Below are positions 47,023 through 56,752 of a DNA stretch of 64,000 nt, one piece after another (positions within the stretch are counted from its first letter, which is position 1; every line of letters starts with the position of its first letter). The notes beneath the pieces were generated by a model. That model saw only the letters and a program-made list of their open reading frames with translations, had not been told where the DNA came from and searched no databases. A program made the position numbers and the translations under genes. Origin of the DNA: Pseudoalteromonas lipolytica (GTDB taxonomy: Bacteria > Pseudomonadota > Gammaproteobacteria > Enterobacterales > Alteromonadaceae); NCBI RefSeq assembly GCF_900116435.1, contig NZ_FPAZ01000003.1, positions 260,428 to 324,427 on the forward strand, read 5' to 3'.

Positions 47023-47052
47023 AAAAAAAACGCACTCATTGAGTGCGTTTTT
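47023..47052 (-). terminator. Rho-independent terminator after fliC2
   Basis: On the minus strand AAAAACGCACTC pairs with GAGTGCG across a 3-base loop and is followed by eight T residues. It is a strong terminator just downstream of fliC2. Confidence 0.88.
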
Positions 47053-47068
47053 AAAGTAAAAACTAATG

Positions 47069-48574
47069 TTAACCACCCAGTAGGCTGATAGCCGCTTGTG
47101 GTATTTGATTAGCTTGCGACAAAATTGACGTACCCGCTTGTTGCAAGATTTGGTTTTTCGTCATGTGCGCAGTTTCTGTTGCAAAGTCAGTATCTTGAAT
47201 TCGACTACGTGAAGCAGATACATTTTCAGAAATATTCGCTAAATTGCTAATGGTGTGGCTGAAACGATTTTGCACAGCCCCTAACCCAGCCCGTTGAGCA
47301 TCGATATTAGCAATAGCGTTATCGATTATGTCCAGTGCATCTTGAGAGCCTTTTTGAGTTGTTACACTAATATCTTCAACATTAGCTAAAGAGCTTGTTA
47401 CTGCTGTTGTGACATCATCAAGCTGAGTATTTGCAGCTCTAGTTGAAAAAGTTTCTGATGAATTCAATTGGATTGCACCAGTAACTCTCGCTGAATCTGT
47501 GCCTGCTGTAGTTAATGTTACAACAGCACCAGGGGAGTTATCTTCAAAGCCTTGAGGTGTGATGTCTAAACTAGAACCAGCGCCGCCTGTAAACCCAATA
47601 ATCTCTATATCTTTACCATTATTGTTCGATACTGATAAAACGCCATTTTCTAATGTTGCTGTAACACCGTGCTCATCAGTGGCTTTGTTAATTGCTTCTG
47701 CCATCGCGGCTTCATCTCCGGTCGCTGAACCTGTTGCAACAAAAGATATTTTTTCTCCATTTAACTCAAAACTAATTGGATCACCAGCCGTGGTTTGTGT
47801 TCCTGCAATATCCAACCTAGCTTCTGTCTTAGCTTGAGCTGTAACACCAGTCGAGTCTTTAACGCTGTTAATGATATCGGCGGCCTCTTCAGCAGAAGAG
47901 CCATCTAAAATAGTTACTGTTGAATCCTCTCGACCCGAGATATCCAAGTCACCGTATGTAGTGGTACTTGCTGATAATGAAGCAGTGCCCGTAGCAGTAA
48001 CCTGACCAAAGCCATCTCCAGTACCAGCTGTTGTTGAAGCACCTTGAAGATTGACGCGATTTGAGCCTATTTTATCTGCAGCAACACTCGATAATGATAC
48101 GTTAATTGTTTCATTAGCGTTTGCGCCAACCTGAAAAGCTTTACTACCATAGCTTCCGTCAAGCAACTGTTGACCACCGAAAGAAGTTGTATCAGCTATA
48201 CGAGTCAATTCAACTTGAAGTGCAGATACTTCTTTTTGCAGTGCTTCACGATCCTCTGCTGAGTTTGAACCATTAGCAGCTTGAAGTGCAAGCTCACGCA
48301 TACGCTGAAGAATACTGGTTGACTCCTGCATTGCGCCTTCCGCGGTTTGCGCCATCGAAATACCATCATTCGCGTTACGCTGCGCGACTGATAAGCCATT
48401 TATCTGCGAGGTTAAACGATTTGAAATTTGTAGACCTGCCGCATCATCTTTTGCGCTATTGATACGCATACCTGATGCTAAGCGTTCCATCGAAGTAGCT
48501 AGCCCTTCGCCTGACTTATTAAGGTTTCGCTGTGCGTTGAGTGACGACACATTAGTATTGACTGTTAATGCCAT
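47069..48574 (-). CDS. fliC2: Flagellin, copy 2
   Basis: A 501-residue flagellin paralogous to copy 1. The N-terminal 150 and C-terminal 100 residues are almost the same as copy 1. The variable domain (about 180-400) differs in sequence but keeps the same Ser/Thr/Gly/Asp character and the shared segment [15 protein letters not shown]. Unlike copy 1 it has a sigma-54-like promoter and no sigma-28 site. By analogy with Vibrio FlaA it may be the FlrC-dependent core flagellin; this is inferred. It follows the flgL terminator. Confidence 0.96.
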   Translation of the reverse strand: MALTVNTNVSSLNAQRNLNKSGEGLATSMERLASGMRINSAKDDAAGLQISNRLTSQINGLSVAQRNANDGISMAQTAEGAMQESTSILQRMRELALQAANGSNSAEDREALQKEVSALQVELTRIADTTSFGGQQLLDGSYGSKAFQVGANANETINVSLSSVAADKIGSNRVNLQGASTTAGTGDGFGQVTATGTASLSASTTTYGDLDISGREDSTVTILDGSSAEEAADIINSVKDSTGVTAQAKTEARLDIAGTQTTAGDPISFELNGEKISFVATGSATGDEAAMAEAINKATDEHGVTATLENGVLSVSNNNGKDIEIIGFTGGAGSSLDITPQGFEDNSPGAVVTLTTAGTDSARVTGAIQLNSSETFSTRAANTQLDDVTTAVTSSLANVEDISVTTQKGSQDALDIIDNAIANIDAQRAGLGAVQNRFSHTISNLANISENVSASRSRIQDTDFATETAHMTKNQILQQAGTSILSQANQIPQAAISLLGG

Positions 48575-48649
48575 TTTACCATCTCCTAGTTTTAATTAGG
48601 CTGTGGTCCAATGATAATGTGAGGAACCACGCGCTTGTGCAGAACTAAA

Positions 48650-48665
48650 AGCAGGAAATGTGCCA
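48650..48665 (-). promoter_or_regulatory. Candidate sigma-54 promoter for fliC2
   Basis: On the minus strand it reads TGGCACATTTCCTGCT: a perfect -24 box, GG-N10-GC spacing and one mismatch in the -12. It sits about 75 bases upstream of the fliC2 ATG. Confidence 0.75.
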
Positions 48666-48734
48666 GTTCAAACAAAAACCTTAAGACTTTGTTTAATAAC
48701 AACTTTATCCTATAAAAATAGTAGGTGTTAAGCA

Positions 48735-48773
48735 TAAAAAAAGCCAGTGACAATTTTTTGCCACTGGCTTTTT
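48735..48773 (-). terminator. Rho-independent terminator after flgL
   Basis: AAAAAGCCAGTG and CACTGGCTTTTT arms (9-12 base pairs) flank a loop, with T-runs on both strands. It ends the flgJKL block before fliC2. Confidence 0.88.
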
Positions 48774-48807
48774 ATTAAAAAGGCAAACTATTTCCGACAA
48801 TACAACA

Positions 48808-50061
48808 TTATAAGTAATCAAATAATGACAAATTAGCTAAGCGGCCAAAGGTTGCCTGTGAAGCCTGCAAAGCAGTCTCATGTTTCGTTAAGTCGCTGAT
48901 TGCTTCAGCCATATCAACTTCGACTAAACTCGCTTTATTCGCTTTGTTATTTATATCAAGTGCACTGTTGGTATCTGTTACTCGCTCGACTAAAATCATA
49001 CGCGCCCCTAAACTCGCTTGAGTAAATACAACTTGATCACTGGCATTTTGCAGTTGTACTAAACCATCGGCTAATGCGTCATGCAATCCATCTCCCTCTA
49101 GGCCACTGTTAAGATTTGTAATTAAGTTTTGCATAGTATTAAGTACATTTTCTTTTTGCGGTTGTTGCAGTGAAAAATCAAATGTACCTGGCGCTGCACC
49201 CTCTAGCTTAAACTCCATGCCAGCAAACTCGATAGGCTCACCAGTAAATTCCCCGGTAACAGCTGGCGAAATAGGATTCCCATAACCATCGTTGATTACA
49301 TAAGTATCAGGGTCGCCAGGGTTTACTCCGGCGACAAGTTCAACTTGAAAAGAATTATCCGCAGCATTTGCTGTTGGGCTTAAGTCATAATTAGCTTGAT
49401 GGAACGTGTCAAAATCAGCTTGATTTTTCACATACACAGTGCCTGAGGTCACTCCTCCCGCAAAGACGCCATCGTTAGAAGTAACATTGAGCCGAGCATT
49501 CACTTTTTCAAATGTTGTAAATCCATTATCACTTGATTTTACGTGAACACCTTGCGCTATCGTTACACTATGCTGGCCTTGGTCTCCCTGATATTCGTAT
49601 AAGCCAGTAGATGTGTCAAAACTATATGTTTGGGTGCTGTCTTGATATCCTGAAAAAATATACTTACCGTCTTCTGACTGGCTATTCATCAAGTTAACTA
49701 GCGACTTTTGTAGCTCTTGTAATTCTCCTGCGATAGTTTCTAAGTCTGTTTGACTCATCGCACCATTACCCGCTCTAATCGTTAATTCTTGCGCTGCTTG
49801 AATCGTCGTATTAATACTCATCAAGATACTTTCTTCGGTTTCTAGACGGCCATTCAACTGATTAATATTTTTTGTGTGCTGCTCATTAGTTTGTATTTTG
49901 TTTATATACAAAGACGCTTGAGAATATGCCGACGGGCTTTCAGAGGTCGATAAATACTTTTTACCCGTTGTTACACGCTCTTGGGCATTTGCCACACCTT
50001 GTTGCCCATCAAGTATTTTATTAATACTACCCTGATACATTAAATTATTAGATAAACGCAT
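48808..50061 (-). CDS. flgL: Hook-filament junction protein FlgL (HAP3)
   Basis: FlgL joins hook and filament together with FlgK. The flagellin-like N-terminus (MRLSNNLMYQGSINKILDGQQGVANAQERVTTGKKYLSTSESPS) and C-terminus (VEVDMAEAISDLTKHETALQASQATFGRLANLSLFDYL) form the helical core. At 417 residues it is longer than enteric FlgL (317), with a larger middle domain, as in Vibrio and Shewanella. It is 2 bases after flgK. Confidence 0.95.
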   Translation of the reverse strand: MRLSNNLMYQGSINKILDGQQGVANAQERVTTGKKYLSTSESPSAYSQASLYINKIQTNEQHTKNINQLNGRLETEESILMSINTTIQAAQELTIRAGNGAMSQTDLETIAGELQELQKSLVNLMNSQSEDGKYIFSGYQDSTQTYSFDTSTGLYEYQGDQGQHSVTIAQGVHVKSSDNGFTTFEKVNARLNVTSNDGVFAGGVTSGTVYVKNQADFDTFHQANYDLSPTANAADNSFQVELVAGVNPGDPDTYVINDGYGNPISPAVTGEFTGEPIEFAGMEFKLEGAAPGTFDFSLQQPQKENVLNTMQNLITNLNSGLEGDGLHDALADGLVQLQNASDQVVFTQASLGARMILVERVTDTNSALDINNKANKASLVEVDMAEAISDLTKHETALQASQATFGRLANLSLFDYL

Positions 50062-50063
50062 AG

Positions 50064-52127
50064 TTACCTCGCCGCACTTAATAAGGTATCAAAAACTGAT
50101 CGGGCAGTCGCAAGCACTTGTGCAGACGCCGCATACGATTGTTGGAAACGCAATAGATTCGCCGCTTCTTCATCGAGGTTTACACCTGACAGAGATTCGT
50201 ACCAAGCTTCAGACTGCTCTGCGAGCGCAGTAAATGCTGCACCATTAGTCTGTGCCTGATTAGTCACAACGCCAATATCCGACACTAAACTAGTATATGC
50301 TTTGTTTAAGGTTAGATGATTATTACTAGCGTTACCGACTACATTTTGTCTAACTATATTTGAGTTTTGAATATCAGCTAAAAACTGCCCATTACGGTTA
50401 TCATCAAAGCCATCTTCATTGGCCTCTATTGTAAATGAATCACCTAAAGCTGGCGTCCCCTCAATATCAAAATCGAAGCCAACTTGCTCCGCAGTGAGTG
50501 TTGTTATGTCATCTAACACGCCCGCTGTTTCAGCTTGTTGAATAACATTTTTACCAGAAGAATCAATTGCAAATGGAGCTGTCGTATTCGTACCATCACT
50601 TAAGGTGTACATATCGGGGTTTTCAGCGCTTTTTGTTAAAGTTAAAGACCCTGTTGGTAATTGTAACGATGGAGTATCTGTAAAATTTGATACATCAGAC
50701 ACCGTACCGGCTGAAATACTGGCAGTACCTGTATTGTTAATATCGTTTGCAGTACGAATAGGTGAAGCAAGCGCTATATCTTCTGGGCGATTTGTTGCAA
50801 GCTCTAAACTTGTTGATGCTTGAGAATTGAGTTTGACCATAAATTGATCATCAATATTAGGTAAAGAAGACATATCCAGTGTTAACTCTAATCCGAATAA
50901 ATCTAAATTTGGGTTATTTTGTGAATTAACCTTACCTGTTGCTGGGTCAACGACTGCTGTAGTAAAAATTTCATCGCCGTTGGCATCCTTAATCGTCTCG
51001 CCTTTATTATCAACAGGGTAAATTTCAACTTCATTAGTGCCACTGTACTTTACAATAAAATCACTTGCTGGCAATTCATTGCCTTTACCAGCTTCAACGC
51101 TTGCAGTAATACTTCCGTTGCCCGTGTTTGCTTGATAAGCAAATGCATCAACCGTGGGGATTTTAAATATATCACCGCCTAAATTTCCATCGGCATCCAT
51201 ACCTAAATGGTTTTGCTGATTAAAGGCATCAGCAAGGGCTAAGCCCATTTGGCCTAATTGATTCTGGGCTGGCACTAAAATGTCATCACGAAATGACAGT
51301 AAGCCGCCTATTTTGCCTTTAAGTTTACTTACATCAACCTCAAGCGGCACGGCTTTGCCACCATTAACATCTAAATGTAGCTCTCTAAAGCTAGGATCGG
51401 GATCGCCAGTAAATGAAAACAGGTTAAATGTACCGCTTTCCATCACTAATGCTTGACCAGATCCCAAATAGACTTGTTTCTCACCGTTATTACCGTTGAG
51501 AGTTTCTACATCAATGAGTTCTGATAAGTCACGAATTGCTTTGTCGCGCTCGTTGTACAGTCCGCTAGACGCTGATTCACGATCAGTCCCATGCACCGCG
51601 GCAATTTTAGAGTTCAATTCGCTAATACTTTGGATCAAGTTATTTGCTTCGTCCGAGAAAATTTCTAATTGCTCGTTCACAACAGTCTGCTGGTCAACCA
51701 CGATGCTTGAAAGCCTGTCCATTTGATCAATCAGGTTTTGTGCATCTGTCATAACCAGCGAACGCGCCACCGTCGATGAAGGCTGATTTAAGCTTTCTTG
51801 AACATTATTAAAAAACGAGTTAATGCTGGTTGATAAGCTATTCGACTCTTCAGAAAACAAGCTATCGACTCGGCTTGCTTCTGTTACAAACTGATCAAAA
51901 AATGCTTTATTTGACGTATCACGATTTAGCTGTTTTTGAGCAAACTCATTGAGTAAACGATACGTTTCACCCCGACCAACTTGGTTGTCGATCATGGTGC
52001 TGAACTCAGTGCGCTCACGAACATAACCCGCTGTATTTACATTGGCTATGTTTTTACTGGTCGTTTGTAAAAGCTCAGAATTCGCTCTTACACCTGAATT
52101 TGCTATGTCATATAAGCTGAATGACAT
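50064..52127 (-). CDS. flgK: Hook-filament junction protein FlgK (HAP1)
   Basis: FlgK is the first junction protein on the hook. The N-terminal rod/hook signature SLYDIANSGVRANSELLQTTSKNIANVNTAGYVRER differs from typical FlgG by one insertion. The C-terminus ends ANLLRFQQSYAASAQVLATARSVFDTLLSAAR. At 687 residues it exceeds enteric FlgK (547), with an enlarged Asp/Thr-rich middle. It lies between flgJ and flgL. Confidence 0.96.
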   Translation of the reverse strand: MSFSLYDIANSGVRANSELLQTTSKNIANVNTAGYVRERTEFSTMIDNQVGRGETYRLLNEFAQKQLNRDTSNKAFFDQFVTEASRVDSLFSEESNSLSTSINSFFNNVQESLNQPSSTVARSLVMTDAQNLIDQMDRLSSIVVDQQTVVNEQLEIFSDEANNLIQSISELNSKIAAVHGTDRESASSGLYNERDKAIRDLSELIDVETLNGNNGEKQVYLGSGQALVMESGTFNLFSFTGDPDPSFRELHLDVNGGKAVPLEVDVSKLKGKIGGLLSFRDDILVPAQNQLGQMGLALADAFNQQNHLGMDADGNLGGDIFKIPTVDAFAYQANTGNGSITASVEAGKGNELPASDFIVKYSGTNEVEIYPVDNKGETIKDANGDEIFTTAVVDPATGKVNSQNNPNLDLFGLELTLDMSSLPNIDDQFMVKLNSQASTSLELATNRPEDIALASPIRTANDINNTGTASISAGTVSDVSNFTDTPSLQLPTGSLTLTKSAENPDMYTLSDGTNTTAPFAIDSSGKNVIQQAETAGVLDDITTLTAEQVGFDFDIEGTPALGDSFTIEANEDGFDDNRNGQFLADIQNSNIVRQNVVGNASNNHLTLNKAYTSLVSDIGVVTNQAQTNGAAFTALAEQSEAWYESLSGVNLDEEAANLLRFQQSYAASAQVLATARSVFDTLLSAAR

Positions 52128-52140
52128 GAGGACTTACTCC

Positions 52141-53097
52141 TTAACGTACCAATGAAGCAGCGACGCTTTGAAGCTCAACACGCTTCAATACCTGCTTAAT
52201 TTTGTTGGCATAATTTGGATCAGTTGCATAACCTGCTTTTTGTAACGAATCTAAAAAGGCTGCAGGTTCTGCGGTGTTTTTTAGTGCGTCTTGATAACGT
52301 GGGTTTTCATTTAAGAAATCAACAAAATCATTCACACTGTCTTTAATTGACTGATAAGAACGGAAGCTTGCATGCTTTTTAACAGGCACACCTTGCTCAA
52401 ACTCAAGCGTAACTTTACTTGCTTTGTCACCTTGCCAGCTCTTATCAGATTTAATGTTAAAAAGGTTATTACTACTGGTGCCATCCGCTTTACTAATAAT
52501 ATGCTTACCCCAGCCCGTCTCAAGCGCTGCTTGAGCAACCATCACAGCAGGGTTTAAACCAATTTTTTCAGCCGCATTTTTTGCGTGCTCCCAAACAGAG
52601 CTAATGAAAGACTCAGCATCTTCAAAGCGGTTTTCTGATTGCTCATCAGTGGCAACTTCAGCCATTGGGTGTGTTTCTGGCTTAGCTTCTTGATTACCGC
52701 GAACACGCTTATCGCTATCAAACTCCGCGGTTGTTCTTAACACGGAACCAGGAGTAAATTTCTTACCGTCGGGCGATAGCTGCTGCACAATAAGATCAGC
52801 CAAACCCAGTGAGCCGTTAGAAGACAACTCAACAGAAAGCTGTTGATCATGCATTTCTTCAAAGAATTTTACGCCACTCGAGTTAAACGGACTGTCTTTG
52901 TCTTCAAAGGCTTCATTAGCCTTACGCATGCTTTTAAGCAGCATTTGCGTAAAGATAGATTCAAATTGTGCCGCCGCTTTTTTCAGCGCCTCTTTTGACG
53001 CATCGCTAGAGGCATCACTTTTTAGAGCACTTTGACGCAATGAGTCTAAGTTGCCTAAATCAAAAAAGTTTTGCTTGTCGAGATGATTCGTATCCAT
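52141..53097 (-). CDS. flgJ: Rod-cap and peptidoglycan hydrolase FlgJ
   Basis: FlgJ caps the growing rod and opens the peptidoglycan. The N-terminal rod-binding domain (about 30-105) holds KKAAAQFESIFTQMLLKSMRKAN. A linker follows to the glucosaminidase domain (about 160-310), with the probable catalytic Glu193 in AALETGWGKHI. The C-terminus contains YAPxPNYA-type GYATDPNYANKI. At 318 residues the dual-domain form is normal for gammaproteobacteria. It heads the flgJKL block, with a sigma-54-like site upstream. Confidence 0.96.
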   Translation of the reverse strand: MDTNHLDKQNFFDLGNLDSLRQSALKSDASSDASKEALKKAAAQFESIFTQMLLKSMRKANEAFEDKDSPFNSSGVKFFEEMHDQQLSVELSSNGSLGLADLIVQQLSPDGKKFTPGSVLRTTAEFDSDKRVRGNQEAKPETHPMAEVATDEQSENRFEDAESFISSVWEHAKNAAEKIGLNPAVMVAQAALETGWGKHIISKADGTSSNNLFNIKSDKSWQGDKASKVTLEFEQGVPVKKHASFRSYQSIKDSVNDFVDFLNENPRYQDALKNTAEPAAFLDSLQKAGYATDPNYANKIKQVLKRVELQSVAASLVR

Positions 53098-53135
53098 CAG
53101 CTTTTTGACACAATAATTAATAATGCATAATCAAA

Positions 53136-53151
53136 TGCAATAATTACGCCA
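53136..53151 (-). promoter_or_regulatory. Candidate sigma-54 promoter for flgJKL
   Basis: On the minus strand it reads TGGCGTAATTATTGCA, with correct GG-N10-GC spacing, full TTGCA and two mismatches at the end of the -24 box. It lies about 40 bases upstream of flgJ, just past the flgI terminator. Confidence 0.6.
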
Positions 53152-53187
53152 AAAGAGGATTTATCAGATTGAGGGGAGGTAGAAATG

Positions 53188-53216
53188 AAAAAACGCGCTG
53201 AGCTCAGCGCGTTTTT
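53188..53216 (-). terminator. Rho-independent terminator after flgI
   Basis: AAAACGCGCTGA and its complement form a near-perfect palindrome with A- and T-runs on each side. It sits directly after the flgI stop and ends the flgFGHI transcript. Confidence 0.88.
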
Positions 53217-53222
53217 AATTGA

Positions 53223-54317
53223 TTATATAATAACAAGTTGCCCGTTTATGGCTCCCGCCTCTTTCAACGCTTCAAGGATAGCCATTAAGTCACCAGGGGC
53301 GGCACCAACTTCGTTTATCGCTCTCACTAAATCATCAAGGCTAATACCTGGATTAAACACAAAAGCGCGAGAGTCATCTTCATTAACATCGATAATACTT
53401 TGGTTTGTCACCACCGTCTCGCCTTCGCTCAGTGCATTCGGCTGCGATACGTTTTGCTGCTCAGCAATGGTCACGGTTAATCCACCGTGGGTAATTGCAG
53501 CTGGCTGTAATTTTACGTTTTTACCAATAACAATGGTGCCAGTACGTGAATTGACAATAATTTTTGCCGCAGTATCAGCCGGTGTGAACTCTAAGTTTTC
53601 AAGCGTTGATAAATACGATACGCGCTGCGATGCATCGCGCGGTGCAATGACACGTACAGACGCGGCATCAATTGCTTGAGCACTGTTTGGCCCAACTAAA
53701 TCATTGATAGTTTGCTCTAGGCGCTTTGCCGTTGTGAAATCTGGACGATTCAAATTAAAGGTGATGTAGTCACCTTGCATAAACGGGCTTTTAACAGCGC
53801 GCTCAACCGTTGCCCCATTCGGAATTCGGCCAACGGTGGGAGTGTTTATAATCACTCGGCTGCCATCAGCACCTTCTGCGCCTAGACCACCCACGACCAA
53901 ACTGCCCTGTGCAATGGCATACGTATTACCATCAACCCCTTTCAAAAAGGTTTGTAATAACGTACCACCGCGTAAGCTTCCTGCACTACCAATTGAAGAC
54001 ACGGTAATATCAATGGTTTGACCTGGTTTTCTAAACGCGGGTAACTCGGCATGTACAGCAACGGCTGCAACATTTTTAATCTTTGGTTTTAAGTTCGCAG
54101 GAAGCGTGATACCGAAGCTATTTAACATCGCTTTAAAGCTCTGCTCTGTAAAACGACTTTGCTCGCCCGTGCCAGGTAAACCCACCACTAAACCATAACC
54201 GACTAATTGATTTGAGCGTACACCCTCAACCATAGACACATCTTTAACTCGCTCAGCCTGAACAGAAAACTGTACACTAATTAAGCAAAGAGCAATAATG
54301 TATTTAAACCCATTCAT
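53223..54317 (-). CDS. flgI: Flagellar P-ring protein FlgI
   Basis: FlgI forms the periplasmic P ring. A signal peptide is visible ([18 protein letters not shown], then ERVKD). The mature protein begins with [28 protein letters not shown], the FlgI hallmark, and contains [14 protein letters not shown]. It ends in the conserved [15 protein letters not shown]. At 364 residues it is normal. It follows flgH by 12 bases. Confidence 0.97.
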   Translation of the reverse strand: MNGFKYIIALCLISVQFSVQAERVKDVSMVEGVRSNQLVGYGLVVGLPGTGEQSRFTEQSFKAMLNSFGITLPANLKPKIKNVAAVAVHAELPAFRKPGQTIDITVSSIGSAGSLRGGTLLQTFLKGVDGNTYAIAQGSLVVGGLGAEGADGSRVIINTPTVGRIPNGATVERAVKSPFMQGDYITFNLNRPDFTTAKRLEQTINDLVGPNSAQAIDAASVRVIAPRDASQRVSYLSTLENLEFTPADTAAKIIVNSRTGTIVIGKNVKLQPAAITHGGLTVTIAEQQNVSQPNALSEGETVVTNQSIIDVNEDDSRAFVFNPGISLDDLVRAINEVGAAPGDLMAILEALKEAGAINGQLVII

Positions 54318-54329
54318 GATTTGTATCCT

Positions 54330-55013
54330 CTAAAATGGGAAAATAGAACTGCTAAAGAAGCGAGTTAACCAACCCGCACTTTGCGCTTCTTGAAGTTGAC
54401 CTTTACCTGAGTATTGTATGCGCGCATTCGCAACTCGGTTTGAAGTCACCGTATTATCTGCTGTCACATCTTGGGGACGCACTAAACCTTCAAGACGAAT
54501 AAACTCTTCACCGGTATTTAAAGTAAGCCACTTTTCGCCACGGATCACTAAGTTACCGTTCGGCAAAACTCGCATAACATTAACTGAAATATCACCAAAT
54601 AAGCTGTTCGATTGATTCGATTTAGAATCACCTTTAAATGATGAGTCTGAACCAATACCAAATTGGATACTATCACCACCAATATTCACAGGATTACCGC
54701 CTAAACCAATGACTGGGTCAAGGCTTGCGTCGGTTTCTTTATCGGTTTCGGTTTTCGCCGCTTTGGTTGCCTGAGTCGATTCTTGCAGTTTAACCGTGAT
54801 GATATCGCCTGCTCGCAACGCTTTTTTATCTGAATACAGGTCATTTGATAAATAACTATCAAATAATGAACCGGTGGGTACCATTTGCTCTGCTGCAGGC
54901 TCAGGATACATTGGCGCATAGTAAGGGTCATCCTGAACCACATGGTTATTTTGTGTTGCCATACAACCACCGAGCAATAACGCTGTTGATGTGACTAAGA
55001 TAATGTTACGCAT
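54330..55013 (-). CDS. flgH: Flagellar L-ring lipoprotein FlgH
   Basis: FlgH forms the outer-membrane L ring. The lipoprotein signal MRNIILVTSTALLLGGCMA has lipobox LGGC with Cys17. Mature-protein hallmarks are LFSDxxA-type GSLFDSYLSNDLYSDKKALRAGDIIT, and RVLPNGNLVIRGEKWLTLN. It ends LTRFFSSSIFPF. At 227 residues it is normal. It lies between flgG and flgI. Confidence 0.97.
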   Translation of the reverse strand: MRNIILVTSTALLLGGCMATQNNHVVQDDPYYAPMYPEPAAEQMVPTGSLFDSYLSNDLYSDKKALRAGDIITVKLQESTQATKAAKTETDKETDASLDPVIGLGGNPVNIGGDSIQFGIGSDSSFKGDSKSNQSNSLFGDISVNVMRVLPNGNLVIRGEKWLTLNTGEEFIRLEGLVRPQDVTADNTVTSNRVANARIQYSGKGQLQEAQSAGWLTRFFSSSIFPF

Positions 55014-55028
55014 GCTGCCTCCTACCCA

Positions 55029-55817
55029 TTATAACTGTTGGTTAATGTAACTAAGCATTTCATCAACAGCCGAAATCACTTTTGAATTCATTTCATAAAT
55101 TCGCTGTGTTTCAATGAGGTTAACGAGCTCTTCTGTTACATTCACATTTGAAGTTTCAAGTGAACCTTGTACAACAGTTCCTAAACCATCAATACCGGGA
55201 TTACCTTGCACAGGAGCCCCACTTACAGCCGTTTCGGTGTAAAGGTTTTGACCCATAGGCTCAAGGCCAGATGGATTGATGAAATCACTGATAGTTAGCT
55301 GACCAATAACAACATTGTCAGCTTGGCCTGAGATACGCACCGACACTTCACCATCTTGTGATACCGTAATTGATTGTGCATCGTCTGGCACATTCATCTC
55401 TGGTTGCACAGGAAAACCGGCTCCCGCGGTAACAATGCGGCCATCTTCATCGGTGGTAAATTGACCATTACGCGAATAAGCGATATTGCCATCTGGGAGT
55501 AACACCTCAAAAAAGCCCGGCCCTGAAATCATCCAATCCAATGAATTTTCAGTGGTAAGCATGTTACCTTGTGAAAAGTTCTTTTGGTTAGCAACCACTT
55601 TCGCACCCGCACCTAACATCAAACCTGATGGCATTTCAGTGTCTTGTGAGGAACGGCCACCTGGCTGATTAATATTTTGATACAGTAAATCTTCAAATAC
55701 GGCGCGGCTTTTTTTGTAACCGACCGTGCTGGCATTCGCGAGATTATTTGAGATCACCGAAATATCGGTTTGTTGGGCGTCAAGCCCGGTTTTACTGATC
55801 CACAATGCAGGATTCAT
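55029..55817 (-). CDS. flgG: Flagellar distal rod protein FlgG
   Basis: FlgG forms the distal rod. The N-terminus MNPALWISKTGLDAQQTDISVISNNLANASTVGYKKSRA is the FlgG/rod signature, followed by VFEDLLYQNINQPGG, the rod-straightening segment. The C-terminus NVTEELVNLIETQRIYEMNSKVISAVDEMLSYINQQL is typical. At 262 residues it matches the family. It is 21 bases after flgF. Confidence 0.97.
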   Translation of the reverse strand: MNPALWISKTGLDAQQTDISVISNNLANASTVGYKKSRAVFEDLLYQNINQPGGRSSQDTEMPSGLMLGAGAKVVANQKNFSQGNMLTTENSLDWMISGPGFFEVLLPDGNIAYSRNGQFTTDEDGRIVTAGAGFPVQPEMNVPDDAQSITVSQDGEVSVRISGQADNVVIGQLTISDFINPSGLEPMGQNLYTETAVSGAPVQGNPGIDGLGTVVQGSLETSNVNVTEELVNLIETQRIYEMNSKVISAVDEMLSYINQQL

Positions 55818-55838
55818 AACTCTACCCTCTCAGTCATC

Positions 55839-56603
55839 TTAAACAATGCGTAACAGCTGATCTTGACGTTCATCAATTTCTTCCGCTGTTTTCATCAATT
55901 TAACTTGTAATTCAAATTGGCGTTGATTGCTGATCATATCGACCATTTCGTGTACGGGGTTAACGTTCGACATTTCAAGGGTGCCCGAAAGCACTTTTAC
56001 ATTATTTGAAATATCGCAAAACCCACATAAATCATTTACCAACATGTCTGGCTTTGGCCTAAATAAGCCATCATTGCCTTTTTCTAGTTGATTGTTATCG
56101 GCTTCGATTACCTTTAAGCGATCAACCACTTCTAAAAAGTTTGCAGGTGCCCCTTGTGGACGCACCTGAATTGACCCATCAGAACTAAATTCAATCTTCT
56201 CGATTGGTAAAGGCAAAATAATGGGGCCACCTTCGCCAATAACTTGACGACCATGACTGGTCATCAATGCGCCATCGGGAGTAATATTCAGCGTGCCTGT
56301 TTTGGTATAGGCTTCATTGCCCGATGCATCTTGTACGCTTAACCAACCCCGATCACTCATGGCAATATCAAGTTCTCGGCCTGTTTCAACAAAACCACCC
56401 GACTCCATGTTAGAACCTGGGCGCTCTTGCATTGCGAATACACGCGATGGCAAACCTTCGCCAAATGCTTGCATTGAGCGTGCTTGTGCAAAATCAGCTT
56501 TAAAGCCAGTGGTGTTTGCATTTGCTAAGTTGTTTGCCTTTAATTCAAGGCCACGCAAGCTTTGCTTTGCACCAGACATGGCAATGTAGACCATTTTGTC
56601 CAT
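55839..56603 (-). CDS. flgF: Flagellar proximal rod protein FlgF
   Basis: FlgF is a proximal rod subunit. The N-terminus MDKMVYIAMSGAKQSLRGLELKANNLANANTTGFKADFA and C-terminus NVNPVHEMVDMISNQRQFELQVKLM match the rod family. An unusual cysteine pair lies in VNDLCGFCDISNN (about 198-210). At 254 residues it is normal. The first ATG is chosen because it aligns with family starts. It heads the flgFGHI block after its own sigma-54-like promoter. Confidence 0.95.
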   Translation of the reverse strand: MDKMVYIAMSGAKQSLRGLELKANNLANANTTGFKADFAQARSMQAFGEGLPSRVFAMQERPGSNMESGGFVETGRELDIAMSDRGWLSVQDASGNEAYTKTGTLNITPDGALMTSHGRQVIGEGGPIILPLPIEKIEFSSDGSIQVRPQGAPANFLEVVDRLKVIEADNNQLEKGNDGLFRPKPDMLVNDLCGFCDISNNVKVLSGTLEMSNVNPVHEMVDMISNQRQFELQVKLMKTAEEIDERQDQLLRIV

Positions 56604-56638
56604 AACATTGACTCACTAAAAATACGATAACTATGAAA

Positions 56639-56654
56639 TGCAATAAAAGTGCCA
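56639..56654 (-). promoter_or_regulatory. Sigma-54 promoter for flgFGHI
   Basis: On the minus strand it reads TGGCACTTTTATTGCA, a perfect match to TGGCAC-N5-TTGCA. It sits about 40 bases upstream of the flgF start, between it and the flgE terminator. This is the best sigma-54 match in the window. Confidence 0.88.
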
Positions 56655-56689
56655 AAGTAAAATTGACGCGGAAATAAGAAAAGGAAAAT

Positions 56690-56722
56690 AAAAAAAGGCT
56701 GCCAATAGAGGGGGCAGCCTTT
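56690..56722 (-). terminator. Rho-independent terminator after flgE
   Basis: On the minus strand AAAGGCTGCC pairs with GGCAGCC across a short loop and is followed by seven T residues. It lies about 30 bases after the flgE stop and ends the flgBCDE transcript. Confidence 0.88.
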
Positions 56723-56752
56723 CGTGTCGGATTAAGCTTAGAGCCGCTAAAA

